Shown here in pieces: positions 24,549 through 34,231 of a stretch of 64,000 nt of DNA. A program made the translations under genes and the position numbers. The stretch lies in contig CATLAK010000007.1 in NCBI GenBank assembly GCA_949878435.1, positions 56,981-120,980 of the forward strand, in the 5' to 3' direction. The first letter of the stretch is position 1. Each line of letters begins with the position of its first letter. Below the pieces are notes generated by a model that was given only the letters and a program-made list of their open reading frames with translations, had not been told where the DNA came from and did no database searches. Origin of the DNA: an uncultured Lachnospiraceae bacterium. GTDB lineage: Bacteria > Bacillota > Clostridia > Lachnospirales > Lachnospiraceae.

Positions 24549-27284
24549 TCATCCTTCCAGCCCATAGCTTAAAATCTTCCATCCCTGCCCGGTCTTTTCC
24601 ACTTCCATGCTAAGATAGCTGTATGCGTCATCCATCTCCATATTCCCGCTAAATTCATAGGATACATAGCAGACCACTCCCACAGGCACATTCCCCTCGG
24701 GCACTCCGGAAAGATAAAGTTCCTCAATTTCCTCCGCCCTTTCCGGGTATGGATAAAAGTCCGGATTTCCTTCAAATCCTTCCGCCAGATATCCGCGGAG
24801 CGCCTCTTCATCGTTTTTGAAATAAGCCTCCGCAAAAGCCTCGATTATCTGCCGCATAGCCATCCCATCTTCAGAAAGCTCTCCGCTGTTTTCCGGTCCC
24901 ATCCCGTTTGCATCCGGGTCAAGGCTGATGGTCTCGTGGTCTTCAAAAAACATTTTCCCTTCTGCCACAGCGCATTTCCTGTATAGGCTTCCCATATTCT
25001 TGTCGGTTTCAAACCGGTATACCTTTTCCGCCTTCCCTTCTCCCCATCTGGGAACCCGCATCAGATAGACTTCATGTACGCTGATTCCTTCCTGATCCCT
25101 GCCCAGATATCTTTTGGATGTAAAGTAAAGGTAATCCCGGTCATAATTGGCTAACTGGATTTCCTTTCGTTCCCTGCCATCCTCCTCCCAGATCTTCTGC
25201 CGGGTTTGGGTCTCATAATCCACATACCAGATAGACGAACGCTCATCAGGCAGATAATACACACCGGTTTCTGTCACCAAAACCGGATAAGCAGCAATGG
25301 TATCACACAAAAACTCATAATTCCCATCCGGCTTTTTCAAGTAAATGCTGGAAAGCAGCTCGTCTTTGTACTTCATGACCACCTGATTTTCATTTAACAT
25401 TTTTTGACTTGCTGCCAGGTCAATAACTCCCCGGTACATACCGTTAGCCTTTTCCATAAGCTCCTCATATTCCTCAGAGCCAATCGCCACCTCATTATTA
25501 TATACCTTCTGCAGTAACTCCCAATAATCATTATCTTCTTTATAAAGGAAATCCTCCGCATCCGCATCCAGTGTCTTAACAGCCCTGCCATCTTCGTCCA
25601 GCTCAAATCCCAACTTTGTACCGACATACCCGCTTGTCACATAAAGCTTTCCGTCAATAACCGTGATATCATAAAGGGCATCGTACATCTGGCTGAACAG
25701 AGCAAGCACATCCTCCACCTCATAAGTGGCAAGGTTCATCCGGTAAATGCGGGCACTATTTTCTTCCTGCCCGCCGGCTTCAAAGGAACCGCAAAAATAA
25801 AGACCGTCCTGATCAATTTCCATTCCTCTTCTCAGCTCATAGGGATTCGCATAGAGCAGTTCTTCCTCCTCCCCATCCTCCGACAGGCGGTAAATTCCAT
25901 CCTGCCTTGCGATAAAAAGTTCATCGCCATACTGCCGGATCATTTCATTGTACACATGATTGGGATTATAAGGGACATTACTTTCCTGCAAATCCTCCTC
26001 TTTTTCCCTCTGTCCTTGCTCAAAATCACCCTGCATCCCGCGCACAGTGCTCTGTCCGTCCTGCTGCCCTTCTGCAGTATCTTCATTTGGCTTGTACCCA
26101 CAGGAAATCATCAGCCCCATAGCCGCCAACAAAATACAGGCTGCAGCAATACCTGCCGCTCCCTTTTTCCTTCTCCTTGTATCCAGCATATGGTCAATCC
26201 TTACTTTCATCTGCTTTTTGCTTTCCCCAAACCCGGTGGAAAAGGCGCATGAACTTCCTTTTTCCCCTGCAAAGGAGAGCATCATCCTGGCATAAGCTTC
26301 CCGCTGCTCCCCGTCACAGCCAGAAAGCACATATTCGTCACAGGCAAGTTCCAGCTCATAAAAGAACTGCTTTTTCATTATCCAGACAAAAGGGTTAAAC
26401 CAGTTGATACACCAGGCGAACATCATCAACAGTTTCAGCCACAGATCCTTATGGGTATAGTGGCACAACTCATGAGCTACTATAAGCCCCAATTCCTTCT
26501 CCTCCCATTCCTTTTTACCTGCCAAAGCGACAGGGAAAATCAGCCTTGGCGAAAAAATCCCCACGAGCATAGGGCTTTTCGCCATCCGGCTCTGATAAAC
26601 AGGAATAACCGCTTTTCCCGTGAGTCTCTCCTCCAGTCTCATCACCTGCTGCTTCAAGGCAATGTCTGTGACGGGGATCAGGTTTTTCCGATAGTTTACC
26701 CAAAAACAGAGAAATCCAACCAGACAGTAAAGAAGACAAAGCGCTGCCCCTGCCAGCCAAAGTGACGGCAGTATACTAGATACCCCTATTGCTCCTGACT
26801 TTCCAACCATTCCGCGTTCCCCTGATGCATCATTGATTCCGGTCATTCCAAGTTCTTCGGAACCACCGGATTTTTCAACCATTCCGGCTTCCTTCGCCGC
26901 CCCAATCCCTTCTGGTATGGCAATTCCCGAATAGTCGTTATATCCTTCCCCGTTTCCCACATCAAAAGCCTCTGCGCTTTCTCCTTCCGCCCTGCCACCA
27001 GCCTGTCCGTTTTCTGCTGCAGGTTCAGTGCCCACGACTGCACCGCTTTCTGCCCGTCCTGTCTCCTCCTGCATCAATTCCGGCAAATCAAGCAGCCGAA
27101 TTGGAGCAGAGGACAAGGAAAAATTATAGGGAACAACAAGCCGCAAAACCAAAAGAACCCACACCAGCTTCATCCATCCGGCGCCATAGCACTTCCGCAG
27201 CTTTCCGGAAAATAAAAACAAGAAAAGAAAAATAATGGAAACTACAATATTTATCTCAAGAACATCAAAAAATATTCCCATCAA
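24549..27284 (-). CDS. BlaR1/MecR1-type M56 metallopeptidase with propeller-like sensor
   Basis: A 911-residue membrane protein. The N-terminal part has several membrane helices and a cytosolic M56 zinc protease with HELCH at residues 271-275 and a downstream ELACDEYVL. A further membrane helix lies near 372-395 (AAGIAAACILLAAMGLMISC). The outer part, residues about 400-860, is not a penicillin-binding domain: no SxxK/KTG set is visible. It has repeated blades such as GDELFIARQDGIYRLSEDGEEE and DGLYFCGSFE, resembling DUF5050-type propellers. It overlaps blaI by 4 bases. It probably inactivates the BlaI-type repressor on an unknown external cue. Confidence 0.85.
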   Translation of the reverse strand: MMGIFFDVLEINIVVSIIFLFLFLFSGKLRKCYGAGWMKLVWVLLVLRLVVPYNFSLSSAPIRLLDLPELMQEETGRAESGAVVGTEPAAENGQAGGRAEGESAEAFDVGNGEGYNDYSGIAIPEGIGAAKEAGMVEKSGGSEELGMTGINDASGERGMVGKSGAIGVSSILPSLWLAGAALCLLYCLVGFLCFWVNYRKNLIPVTDIALKQQVMRLEERLTGKAVIPVYQSRMAKSPMLVGIFSPRLIFPVALAGKKEWEEKELGLIVAHELCHYTHKDLWLKLLMMFAWCINWFNPFVWIMKKQFFYELELACDEYVLSGCDGEQREAYARMMLSFAGEKGSSCAFSTGFGESKKQMKVRIDHMLDTRRRKKGAAGIAAACILLAAMGLMISCGYKPNEDTAEGQQDGQSTVRGMQGDFEQGQREKEEDLQESNVPYNPNHVYNEMIRQYGDELFIARQDGIYRLSEDGEEEELLYANPYELRRGMEIDQDGLYFCGSFEAGGQEENSARIYRMNLATYEVEDVLALFSQMYDALYDITVIDGKLYVTSGYVGTKLGFELDEDGRAVKTLDADAEDFLYKEDNDYWELLQKVYNNEVAIGSEEYEELMEKANGMYRGVIDLAASQKMLNENQVVMKYKDELLSSIYLKKPDGNYEFLCDTIAAYPVLVTETGVYYLPDERSSIWYVDYETQTRQKIWEEDGRERKEIQLANYDRDYLYFTSKRYLGRDQEGISVHEVYLMRVPRWGEGKAEKVYRFETDKNMGSLYRKCAVAEGKMFFEDHETISLDPDANGMGPENSGELSEDGMAMRQIIEAFAEAYFKNDEEALRGYLAEGFEGNPDFYPYPERAEEIEELYLSGVPEGNVPVGVVCYVSYEFSGNMEMDDAYSYLSMEVEKTGQGWKILSYGLEG

Positions 27285-27664
27285 TCCTGCCTCTCCTTCC
27301 GCTTTTCGCTGATATATTCTTCCAGTTCCTTTAAATCTTCCCCGGACAAGCTGTCGCCGTCATATAACGCCGCCAGGAAGTTTTTGGCGGAATTTTGATA
27401 AAGGCGCTTTAAAATATTCCGGCTCTCCGCCCGCATATAATCCTCACGCATAACTAACGCAAGATACACATTATTTTTCCCCGCTTTACGCACCTCAAGA
27501 AATCCCTTTTCCTGCAGCCGGGACAGAAAAGAAAGAATCGTAGTAGGAGACAGCTTTCTCCCCTCCTCCATCCTCTGCTCAATCTCAAACCGAGTCACAG
27601 GCTTATCATAGTCCCAAATAATCATCATAATTTCCAATTCCGAATCCGGTAAACGTCTCATCAT
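27281..27664 (-). CDS. BlaI/MecI/CopY family repressor
   Basis: A protein of about 127 residues whose winged helix has the BlaI pattern: LPDSELEIMMIIWDYDKPVTRFEI, then SPTTILSFLSRLQEKGFL. The C-terminal helices (NILKRLYQNSAKNFLAALYDGDSL) form the usual dimerisation domain. Start 27664 (or the adjacent ATG 27661) is used since GGAG is 4-7 bases upstream; a longer frame to 27781 runs through the promoter. It overlaps blaR1 as ATGA. It most likely binds the dyad in front of its own start and is cleaved after BlaR1-type signalling. Confidence 0.92.
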   Translation of the reverse strand: MMRRLPDSELEIMMIIWDYDKPVTRFEIEQRMEEGRKLSPTTILSFLSRLQEKGFLEVRKAGKNNVYLALVMREDYMRAESRNILKRLYQNSAKNFLAALYDGDSLSGEDLKELEEYISEKRKERQD

Positions 27665-27682
27665 TCTTCTCCAATCCTTTCT

Positions 27683-27745
27683 AAAAACATATTCGGCAAA
27701 TGCCGAATATGTTTTTATTCTACAACTGCCGAATATATTTGTCAA
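27683..27745 (-). promoter_or_regulatory. promoter and operator of the blaI-blaR1 operon
   Basis: On the minus strand TTGACA (27745-27740) and TAGAAT (27722-27717) are 17 bases apart, a near-consensus sigma-A promoter. A half site ATTCGGC lies in the spacer. Immediately downstream of the -10, AAAAACATATTCGGC-N4-GCCGAATATGTTTTT (27683-27716) is a perfect 15-4-15 dyad. A repressor bound there would block initiation. Confidence 0.85.
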
Positions 27746-27810
27746 TATATACCACGGAAAATAATTAACGCCAGCAGCCATACAAAGGTGCAGTGGCGTC
27801 CGCTATAACC

Positions 27811-28252
27811 GTTCAGCCTGCAAGGGCAGGACAGCAGTGCACAGGGCGGAGTGTGGACAGGGTACAGGGGAGTGCAGGCGGGACAGCAGTGACATGGAGG
27901 GGAGGGCGGACGGGATACAGGGGGAGCGCATATCCTATCGTTTCAAGTCTCCGCGAAAAATCGACAATTTCACTTACAGAGTGTTGATTCCCCAGGGTGA
28001 AATCGCCACGGATGGCGATTTCAGGAGTCGCGAGGCACGGATGCCGCTGACTCCGACCCGTACGCATTGAAACACCTAAATACATTCTGTTAGTGAAATC
28101 CGATTTTGAGAAGAGACTTGAAACGATAGGATATGCGCTCCCCCTGTACCCCGTCCGCTCTCCCCTCCATGTCACTGCTGTCCCGCCTGCACTCCCCTGA
28201 CCTCTGTCCACGCTCCGCCCGTGTACTGCTGTCCTGCCCTTGCAGGCTGAAC
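27811..28252. repeat. long inverted-repeat element, copy 1
   Basis: Left arm 27811-27950 and right arm 28114-28252 are about 94% complementary over 140 bases, so a single strand could fold into one long hairpin. Between them the roughly 160-base head has its own stems: TGAAATCGCCA/TGGCGATTTCA (27998-28023) and GGAGTC...GACTCC (28024-28054). The head and the innermost arm (atcgtttcaagtct) match copy 2 on the opposite strand at about 90%, but the outer arms do not. Both copies start with GTTCAGCC. It fills the gap between blaI and the OFA transporter. Frames through it are probably not genes. Confidence 0.9.
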
Positions 28253-28368
28253 GCCCCCACTCTTTTATGAAGAAACCTCTTGGAAAAATGCCCCTTCTCA
28301 TGTATAATAAGAATCGGAATTTAATGTTCTATATAAATAACAATACATAAAGGAAAGTGAGTTACGAC

Positions 28369-29673
28369 ATGGAAAACTTGAAACAAAACAAATGGGTACG
28401 TGCTGCCATACCCGCTCTATTGCTTCACTGCAGCATTGGTACAGTTTACTGCTGGTCCATTTTCAGTCAGGAAATCGCAGATTACATCGGATTTTCCAAA
28501 GGCGCTACCGAGTGGGCTTTTAGTTTTGCCATTTTCTTTCTCGGTATGTCAGCTGCCTTCCTCGGCAACATCGTAGAAAAGGACATCCACAAGTCCTCCC
28601 TGATTGCTGCCATCTGCTTTGCCGCCGGAATGGCAGGCACCGGCTTCTTTATCTGGTATGGCGGAGCGCATAGGGGCAGCATCCTTGCACTGATCGGCAT
28701 CTATGTATGCTACGGTTTCATCATGGGAATCGGTCTTGGTACCGGCTATCTTTCTCCCGTTAAGACGCTGATGCTCTGGTTTGAAGACCGCAAGGGTCTG
28801 GCTACAGGGCTTGCAGTAGCAGGTTTCGGCGCTGCCAAAGCAATCGCCAGTCCTATCATGCAGGCGCTTCTTAACTCTTTAGGCGAAGGCGGCATTTATA
28901 AAATGTTCCTCATTCTCGCTGTAGTATATTTCGTGATGATGTTCGTAGGACATCTCCTTCTTGCAAAGCCTGCCGGCTGGCATGAAGCAGCCACCAGCGA
29001 AAAAGGTGCGCGCGCAATCGACGTCATCAAAGAAAAGCCCGTTACCTTTATCGGCATCTGGCTGATGTTCTATCTCAACATCACCTGCGGACTTGCACTT
29101 ATTTCTCAGGAAAAGATGATCATCAAGTGTATCGGTCTGGTTGGAATGGTAGGCGTACTTTCTTCCATCACCGCAGTTTTCAATGCGGCAGGACGTCTTG
29201 GATTTTCCGCATGGGCAGACACCTTTAAAGACAGGAATACCATTTATAAGATCATATTTATTCTTTCCATCGCGGCTACCGGTCTTGTGGTCCTTACACA
29301 GGGCATCACCAACATGGGGCAGAATACCCTCTTCATGATACTGGTACTGATTCTTCTGTTCGTTGTAAATGCAGGTTACGGCGGCGGCTTCAGCAATGTG
29401 CCCACCCTGCTTTCCGACCATTACGGTATGAAGAACATCAGCGCCATCCATGGAATTACCCTCTCTGCATGGGCATTTGCAGGTCTTACCGGCAATCAGA
29501 TGGCATCCTTCATCGTAAAGCGCTTCGGAACGGAAATACCGCTGGAAGGACATGCTGACACCATGGTAAATCCCACCGGTTATCAGATGGTGCTTTATGT
29601 GACACTGGTTCTTTACATCGTTGCTGCCATCATCTGCTTCACCATGGTTGGCAGAAAGAAAAAAGAAAAATAA
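28369..29673 (+). CDS. OFA (oxalate/formate antiporter-like) family MFS transporter
   Basis: About 434 residues with 12 membrane helices. The N-terminal KWVRAAIPALLLHCSIGTVYCWSIFSQ, the GIGLGTGYLSPVKTLMLWFEDRKGLATG loop after helix 4 and the central KEKPVTFIGIWLMFYLN are typical of the OFA family, which exchanges small carboxylates. ATG at 28369 is chosen; a GTG four codons earlier is possible but lies against the GGAAA ribosome site. The gene stands alone between the long inverted repeat and a bidirectional terminator. Substrate is unknown. Confidence 0.88.
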   Translation: MENLKQNKWVRAAIPALLLHCSIGTVYCWSIFSQEIADYIGFSKGATEWAFSFAIFFLGMSAAFLGNIVEKDIHKSSLIAAICFAAGMAGTGFFIWYGGAHRGSILALIGIYVCYGFIMGIGLGTGYLSPVKTLMLWFEDRKGLATGLAVAGFGAAKAIASPIMQALLNSLGEGGIYKMFLILAVVYFVMMFVGHLLLAKPAGWHEAATSEKGARAIDVIKEKPVTFIGIWLMFYLNITCGLALISQEKMIIKCIGLVGMVGVLSSITAVFNAAGRLGFSAWADTFKDRNTIYKIIFILSIAATGLVVLTQGITNMGQNTLFMILVLILLFVVNAGYGGGFSNVPTLLSDHYGMKNISAIHGITLSAWAFAGLTGNQMASFIVKRFGTEIPLEGHADTMVNPTGYQMVLYVTLVLYIVAAIICFTMVGRKKKEK

Positions 29674-29716
29674 GCGACAAGCGTTCAAACGTGCGCCGCT
29701 GGGCGCACACTAAAAA

Positions 29717-29745
29717 CCGCCGTACAGGTCTTGCTTGTGCGGCGG
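29717..29745. terminator. bidirectional terminator between convergent genes
   Basis: CCGCCGTACA...TGTGCGGCGG forms a strong stem; TTTT follows on the plus strand and TTTTT on the minus strand. It sits between the OFA gene (stop 29673) and the ABC permease gene (stop 29764). Confidence 0.88.
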
Positions 29746-29763
29746 TTTTGACTTCTATTGATA

Positions 29764-32700
29764 TCACTCTATGGACTTTAGTGCCTCTGCCATATTGATC
29801 TTCTCCAGTTTAAAATACATGATTCCATTTACCATCAGAGCAAACGCAAAGGTAAGCAGAAGGCTCCACACATAACTAATCGGCATAATCATTGTCTTAA
29901 AAGAAATCATATCGATATTGATGTTGTACATGACAAACCAGTGCAGCCATTTTCCAAGCCCCAGCCCGACCACGGCTCCCATGCCCGTCAATACCAAATT
30001 CTCTCTGAAAACATAATCCGCCGTCTCATTAGCATAAAATCCAAGAACTTTGATCGTCGCTATCTCTCTGATCCGCTCCGTAATATTGATATTCGTCAGG
30101 TTGTAAAGCACGATAAAGGCAAGACTCCCGGCACAGACGATGATCAAAAAGACGATATAATTCATGCTTTGCATCATTGTCTCGATTCTTTCCTTCATAT
30201 CCTCCGTGATAGAAGTGGAAAGAACATTTTTCTGGTCAGCAATGGCTGCTGCCGTCTCATGAATGTCAGCGCCTTCCTCTACGTTCACATAAGCGCTTTT
30301 ATATTCTGGTGCTCTGCTCAATTGCTCTTCGTAGGTCTCCTTACTTAAATAGATATAATTGTATACAAAGTTTTCGCACAGTCCCGAAATTGTCACAGTA
30401 AAGCTGTTCATATCGTTATCCCGGAAGGTTACCCTGTCACCTGCCTTGATTCCCATATTCTCCGCTATTTTAGCGGAAAGGACGGCTTCACCTTCTCCGG
30501 GATAAGGAATCTTCTCCCCTTCCTGTGTGTGTAAATCTAGAAATGTTCCAATTTCCTCTGCATTTTCGGGAATTTCCATATAGACCGATTTTATCCTGCC
30601 CCCAAATTCCAATTCCACGCTTTCCTCATACTGGCAGGCGATTTGTTTAATCGCCCCACCTGTCTGCCCCTTTAGTTCCTCCATGTCCGCTTCCGCGACA
30701 GCATCGGTAAAGGAAATACCAATATCATACATCTGAATCTCATCATACTGCATCTTTGCAATATTTATAACCGAATCTCTGACACCAAATCCAGTCAGAA
30801 GCAGCGCTGTACATCCGCTGATGCCAAGTATCATCATGAAGAACCGCTTCTTATATCTGATTAGATTTCTCACCGAAACTTTATGCAGAAACTTCATCCG
30901 GCTCCAGATGAAGGTCACCCTTTCCAAAAAAATCCGTTTGCCCGCCCGGGGCGCTTTGGGTCTGATCAGGTTTGCCGGAACGCTTTTCAGTTCATGACGG
31001 CAGGAAAGATAGGCGGAACCCACAGAGCACAAAAGCGCTGCTGCCAGAGAAAGAAACGCCAGTTTAAAGTCAAAATAATATTCGATTTCTCCCATGCTGT
31101 ACATAATGCTGTACCCATACCAAATTACCTTCGGGAACAGCCAAGTACCGCCCACACAGCCTGCAATGGCTCCAATTGACGCTGCCGAACCGGCGTAAAA
31201 CAAATATTTTCCCATGATAGATGCATTTCCGTAGCCAAGCGCTTTGAGCACGCCGATCTGTGTCCTCTGTTCCTCCACCATCCGGTTCATGGTGGTCATA
31301 CAGATCAGCGCCGCCACCAGAAAGAAAAATACCGGAAATATGTCGGCAATCGCCTCTACAATACTTGCATCACTCTCATAACAGGCATAACCGATGTTGG
31401 TATTTCTGGTAAGCACATACTCATCCGGTTCTTCAAGATCTGCAAGTTCGATTCTGGCATCATCGATTTTTTGCTGGGCATCAGAAACCTCCTGGTCAAA
31501 TTCCTCTTTGGCATCCGCATACTCCACTTTCGCATCGGCAAGCTCGGTTCTGCCATCCTCCAATTCTATCCTGCCATCTTCCAGCTTAATCTGGGCATCG
31601 GCGAGTTCTGCTTTGGCGTCGGCTAACTCTGCCCTGCCATTTTCAAGTTCTGCCTTTCCCTCCTCTAACTCTGTCTTGGCATCGGCAAGTTTTACCTTGC
31701 CATCTTCAAGTTCTGTCCTTGCGTTTACCACCAATTCCTTGGCTGCGGCAAGTTCGCTTTCTGCATTTAAAAGCACCGCCTCATTGTTTGCGATTTCCGC
31801 TTTGGCAGCTTCTAGCTGTCCTCTTCCGAGATCCAGTTCTCCTTTGCCTGCCTCGATTTGAGCCATTCCCGCCTCAATCTGCTCCATGCCGGACTGTATC
31901 TGTTCTTTCCCCGATGTCAGCTGCTCTCTTCCTGCCTGTACCTTAGCAAGCCCTGCCTCAATCTGCCCTATATTTTCCTCATAGGCTTCCTGCTCTATAT
32001 ATCCCATGGCGTAAGCAGCTTCCAGTTGCTCCTTCTGACTGGTTAATTCGGCTTCCATACCGTCAAGTTCCGCTTCCTGTCCGGCTAATGCGCCCGCCTG
32101 CTCCTCCAGCATTGCCTTATTTCCAAGCAGCTCAGTCTCTGCGTTACGCACTTCCTCTTCCTTGGCATCTAACAGCGCTTCCTTTGACTGTATGGTCTCT
32201 TTTGCCTCTTCCAGTTCATACCTTGCCCGTCCTAATTCCTGTTCATTGGCAAAAATTTCCCACTCATGCAGGCGTACTTCCTCTTCTGCATCTTTGATCT
32301 CCTGTTCCTTTTCCTGAATTTCCCGTTCGCCGTCTATGATTTCCTGCTCGCCGTCTCTAAGCTCCTGTTCATGTTCCGCAATTTCCCGTCTGCCGTCGGC
32401 AATCTCTTTCTCACCATCTATAAGCTCCTGTTCGCCGTCTATCAGTTCCTGCTCCCCATCTAAGATTTTCTGCCACGCATCGCTTAATTCTTCTTCTGCC
32501 TCCGCCGACTTTTCATCCAGCTCTTCCTGGGCATCATCGATTTTTTCCTGGGCTTCACTTACCAGTTCCCCGTACCTGTTCTGCACCAGCAGATCCGTCT
32601 TTTCTTCCATCTCATCCATAAGGGCATCGATATAATCTTCATATTCATCCGTATAAACATCATACTTCTGCGCTGCCGTCACATAAATCTCCGTCAGATA

Positions 32701-33318
32701 ATCGCAGTCAAAGGACTCCTTCGGCACATAAAGGAAAGCAGAAACCCTCCCCTCTCCGATAGAGGTGGTTCCCCGCTCAAAATTAATATAGTAAGGCGAC
32801 CGCACGATTCCCACCGCCGTAAAGGTTCGGTTTCCAAACATTTCTAATGTGTCTTCTGTATTGTTATCCGTCACGGTAATCTGCGATCCGATAACGCTCT
32901 CATCAAACAATGCATCATCCAGCACACATTCGTCTGCACTCTCCGGCATCCTGCCGGCAGTCAGGACGATTCTGTTCACATCCTCGGGCACCTGATGAAT
33001 CTTGTAAACAGATTCATTCCCATCCTCAAAAGCACACAATGCATCCACCAAGATGCTTCCTTCCACGTCCGCTATTTCATCCATTGCTTTTAACTTTGCC
33101 AAATCTGCTTCCGTAAATCCTATGGTAGATAACAGTCGGAAATCAAAAAAATTCTGTTCCGCAAGATATGCGTTTTCGGTTGTGATCATCGCCGGCGTTG
33201 TCGCCTTCAATCCGGTAAAGAGCCCTACCCCCAGCATGACGATTGCCATAATTGCTACATACCGTCCAAAACTTCCTTTGATTTCCCTGATCGTTGTTTT
33301 CCACATTCCGCTGCTCAT
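29764..33318 (-). CDS. FtsX-family ABC permease with giant heptad-repeat extracytoplasmic coiled coil
   Basis: 1184 residues. A first membrane helix lies at about 18-40 and a MacB-like outer domain to about 235. Residues about 240-620 are almost pure coiled coil made of 7-residue units (DGEQELI DGEQELI DGEKEIA..., later LADAKTE LEEGKAE LENGRAE...). An FtsX domain (VFFFLVAALICMTTMNRMVEEQRTQIGVLKALGY) starts near 650, and a second FtsX half with three helices (YIVFLIIVCAGSLAFIVLYN) ends the protein. The ATPase gene is 27 bases upstream. The pair resembles export or mechanotransmission ABC systems; the coiled coil probably spans the wall. Substrate is unknown. Confidence 0.88.
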   Translation of the reverse strand: MSSGMWKTTIREIKGSFGRYVAIMAIVMLGVGLFTGLKATTPAMITTENAYLAEQNFFDFRLLSTIGFTEADLAKLKAMDEIADVEGSILVDALCAFEDGNESVYKIHQVPEDVNRIVLTAGRMPESADECVLDDALFDESVIGSQITVTDNNTEDTLEMFGNRTFTAVGIVRSPYYINFERGTTSIGEGRVSAFLYVPKESFDCDYLTEIYVTAAQKYDVYTDEYEDYIDALMDEMEEKTDLLVQNRYGELVSEAQEKIDDAQEELDEKSAEAEEELSDAWQKILDGEQELIDGEQELIDGEKEIADGRREIAEHEQELRDGEQEIIDGEREIQEKEQEIKDAEEEVRLHEWEIFANEQELGRARYELEEAKETIQSKEALLDAKEEEVRNAETELLGNKAMLEEQAGALAGQEAELDGMEAELTSQKEQLEAAYAMGYIEQEAYEENIGQIEAGLAKVQAGREQLTSGKEQIQSGMEQIEAGMAQIEAGKGELDLGRGQLEAAKAEIANNEAVLLNAESELAAAKELVVNARTELEDGKVKLADAKTELEEGKAELENGRAELADAKAELADAQIKLEDGRIELEDGRTELADAKVEYADAKEEFDQEVSDAQQKIDDARIELADLEEPDEYVLTRNTNIGYACYESDASIVEAIADIFPVFFFLVAALICMTTMNRMVEEQRTQIGVLKALGYGNASIMGKYLFYAGSAASIGAIAGCVGGTWLFPKVIWYGYSIMYSMGEIEYYFDFKLAFLSLAAALLCSVGSAYLSCRHELKSVPANLIRPKAPRAGKRIFLERVTFIWSRMKFLHKVSVRNLIRYKKRFFMMILGISGCTALLLTGFGVRDSVINIAKMQYDEIQMYDIGISFTDAVAEADMEELKGQTGGAIKQIACQYEESVELEFGGRIKSVYMEIPENAEEIGTFLDLHTQEGEKIPYPGEGEAVLSAKIAENMGIKAGDRVTFRDNDMNSFTVTISGLCENFVYNYIYLSKETYEEQLSRAPEYKSAYVNVEEGADIHETAAAIADQKNVLSTSITEDMKERIETMMQSMNYIVFLIIVCAGSLAFIVLYNLTNINITERIREIATIKVLGFYANETADYVFRENLVLTGMGAVVGLGLGKWLHWFVMYNINIDMISFKTMIMPISYVWSLLLTFAFALMVNGIMYFKLEKINMAEALKSIE

Positions 33319-33345
33319 TCATCCGACTCCCTGTGAAATCATCTA

Positions 33346-34050
33346 TTACCACTCAATCTCTTCCACCGGAACAATATGCTCATTCAATTCCATCTTCCGC
33401 ACCGTTCCGTTTTTAACCGTAATAATCCTGTCCGCCATTGCCGTCAATGCCTGATTATGGGTGATTACCACTACCGTCATTTTTTCTTTCCGGCATGCAT
33501 CCTGCAGCAATTTCAAAACAGCCTTGCCGGTATTGTAATCCAGCGCTCCTGTGGGTTCATCACAAAGCAGAAGCTTGGGATTTTTGGCAAGCGCCCTTGC
33601 AATCGCCACCCGCTGCTGCTCCCCGCCGGATAACTGTGCCGGGAAATTTCCTGCCCGCTCCTTAAGTCCTACCATCTCAAGAACCGAGCCCGCATCCAGC
33701 GGATCTTTGCAGATCTGTGCAGCCAGTTCCACATTTTCAAGCGCCGTCAGATTCTGCACAAGATTATAAAACTGAAATACGAACCCTATATCAAATCGTC
33801 TGTATGCAGTCAGTTTCTTCTTGTTATAAGCGGAAATTTCCTCTCCGTCCAGCAGTACCTGTCCTGTAGATAAAGTGTCCATTCCCCCTAAGATGTTTAA
33901 GATTGTCGTCTTGCCCGCCCCAGACGCGCCGACCACAACACAAAATTCCCCTTTTTCAATTACGAAGTTCACATCCCTAAGTGCCTCGATGTCCACTTCG
34001 CCCATATGATAAATCTTACCCACATTCCTGAACTCCACAAATGACCCCAT
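33346..34050 (-). CDS. ABC transporter ATP-binding protein, LolD/MacB type
   Basis: A 234-residue nucleotide-binding protein with Walker [10 protein letters not shown] near residue 40, the Q-loop [16 protein letters not shown], signature [15 protein letters not shown] and Walker [13 protein letters not shown]. The extended Q-loop and signature are typical of MacB/LolD/FtsE-like ATPases that work with FtsX permeases. ATG 34050 is used: GGAGG ends 7 bases before it, while the longer frame to 34083 lacks a ribosome site. It energises the large permease encoded directly downstream. Confidence 0.93.
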   Translation of the reverse strand: MGSFVEFRNVGKIYHMGEVDIEALRDVNFVIEKGEFCVVVGASGAGKTTILNILGGMDTLSTGQVLLDGEEISAYNKKKLTAYRRFDIGFVFQFYNLVQNLTALENVELAAQICKDPLDAGSVLEMVGLKERAGNFPAQLSGGEQQRVAIARALAKNPKLLLCDEPTGALDYNTGKAVLKLLQDACRKEKMTVVVITHNQALTAMADRIITVKNGTVRKMELNEHIVPVEEIEW

Positions 34051-34231
34051 GGCATTTCCTCCGCTGCAAGTTGCTTTATCCATATTCTATCATAGGTATT
34101 TTACACGCTGAATAATTTAAATATAAAAAAATATAAAGAAACAGTGAACGATGCACATCCCTTATCAGGCAAAGAAATACCGCCTTCTCCTGATATGGAA
34201 AATGCGGTATCTCTGATCCTATTCTATTACT

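Noticed and set aside
24549..27284. Beta-lactam sensor (true BlaR1)
   Set aside because: No SxxK, SxN or KTG set is visible in the outer domain; only the M56 protease part is BlaR1-like.
27813..28301. A 162-residue protein across inverted-repeat copy 1
   Set aside because: The frame reads through complementary repeat arms and the head; differences between copies are as often non-synonymous as synonymous and fall in hairpin loops, so structure and not coding appears to be conserved.
31394..32635. Tandem DNA repeat array or plus-strand Ser-rich proteins
   Set aside because: The 21-base periodicity and Ser/Leu-rich antisense frames follow directly from the heptad-repeat coiled coil encoded on the minus strand.
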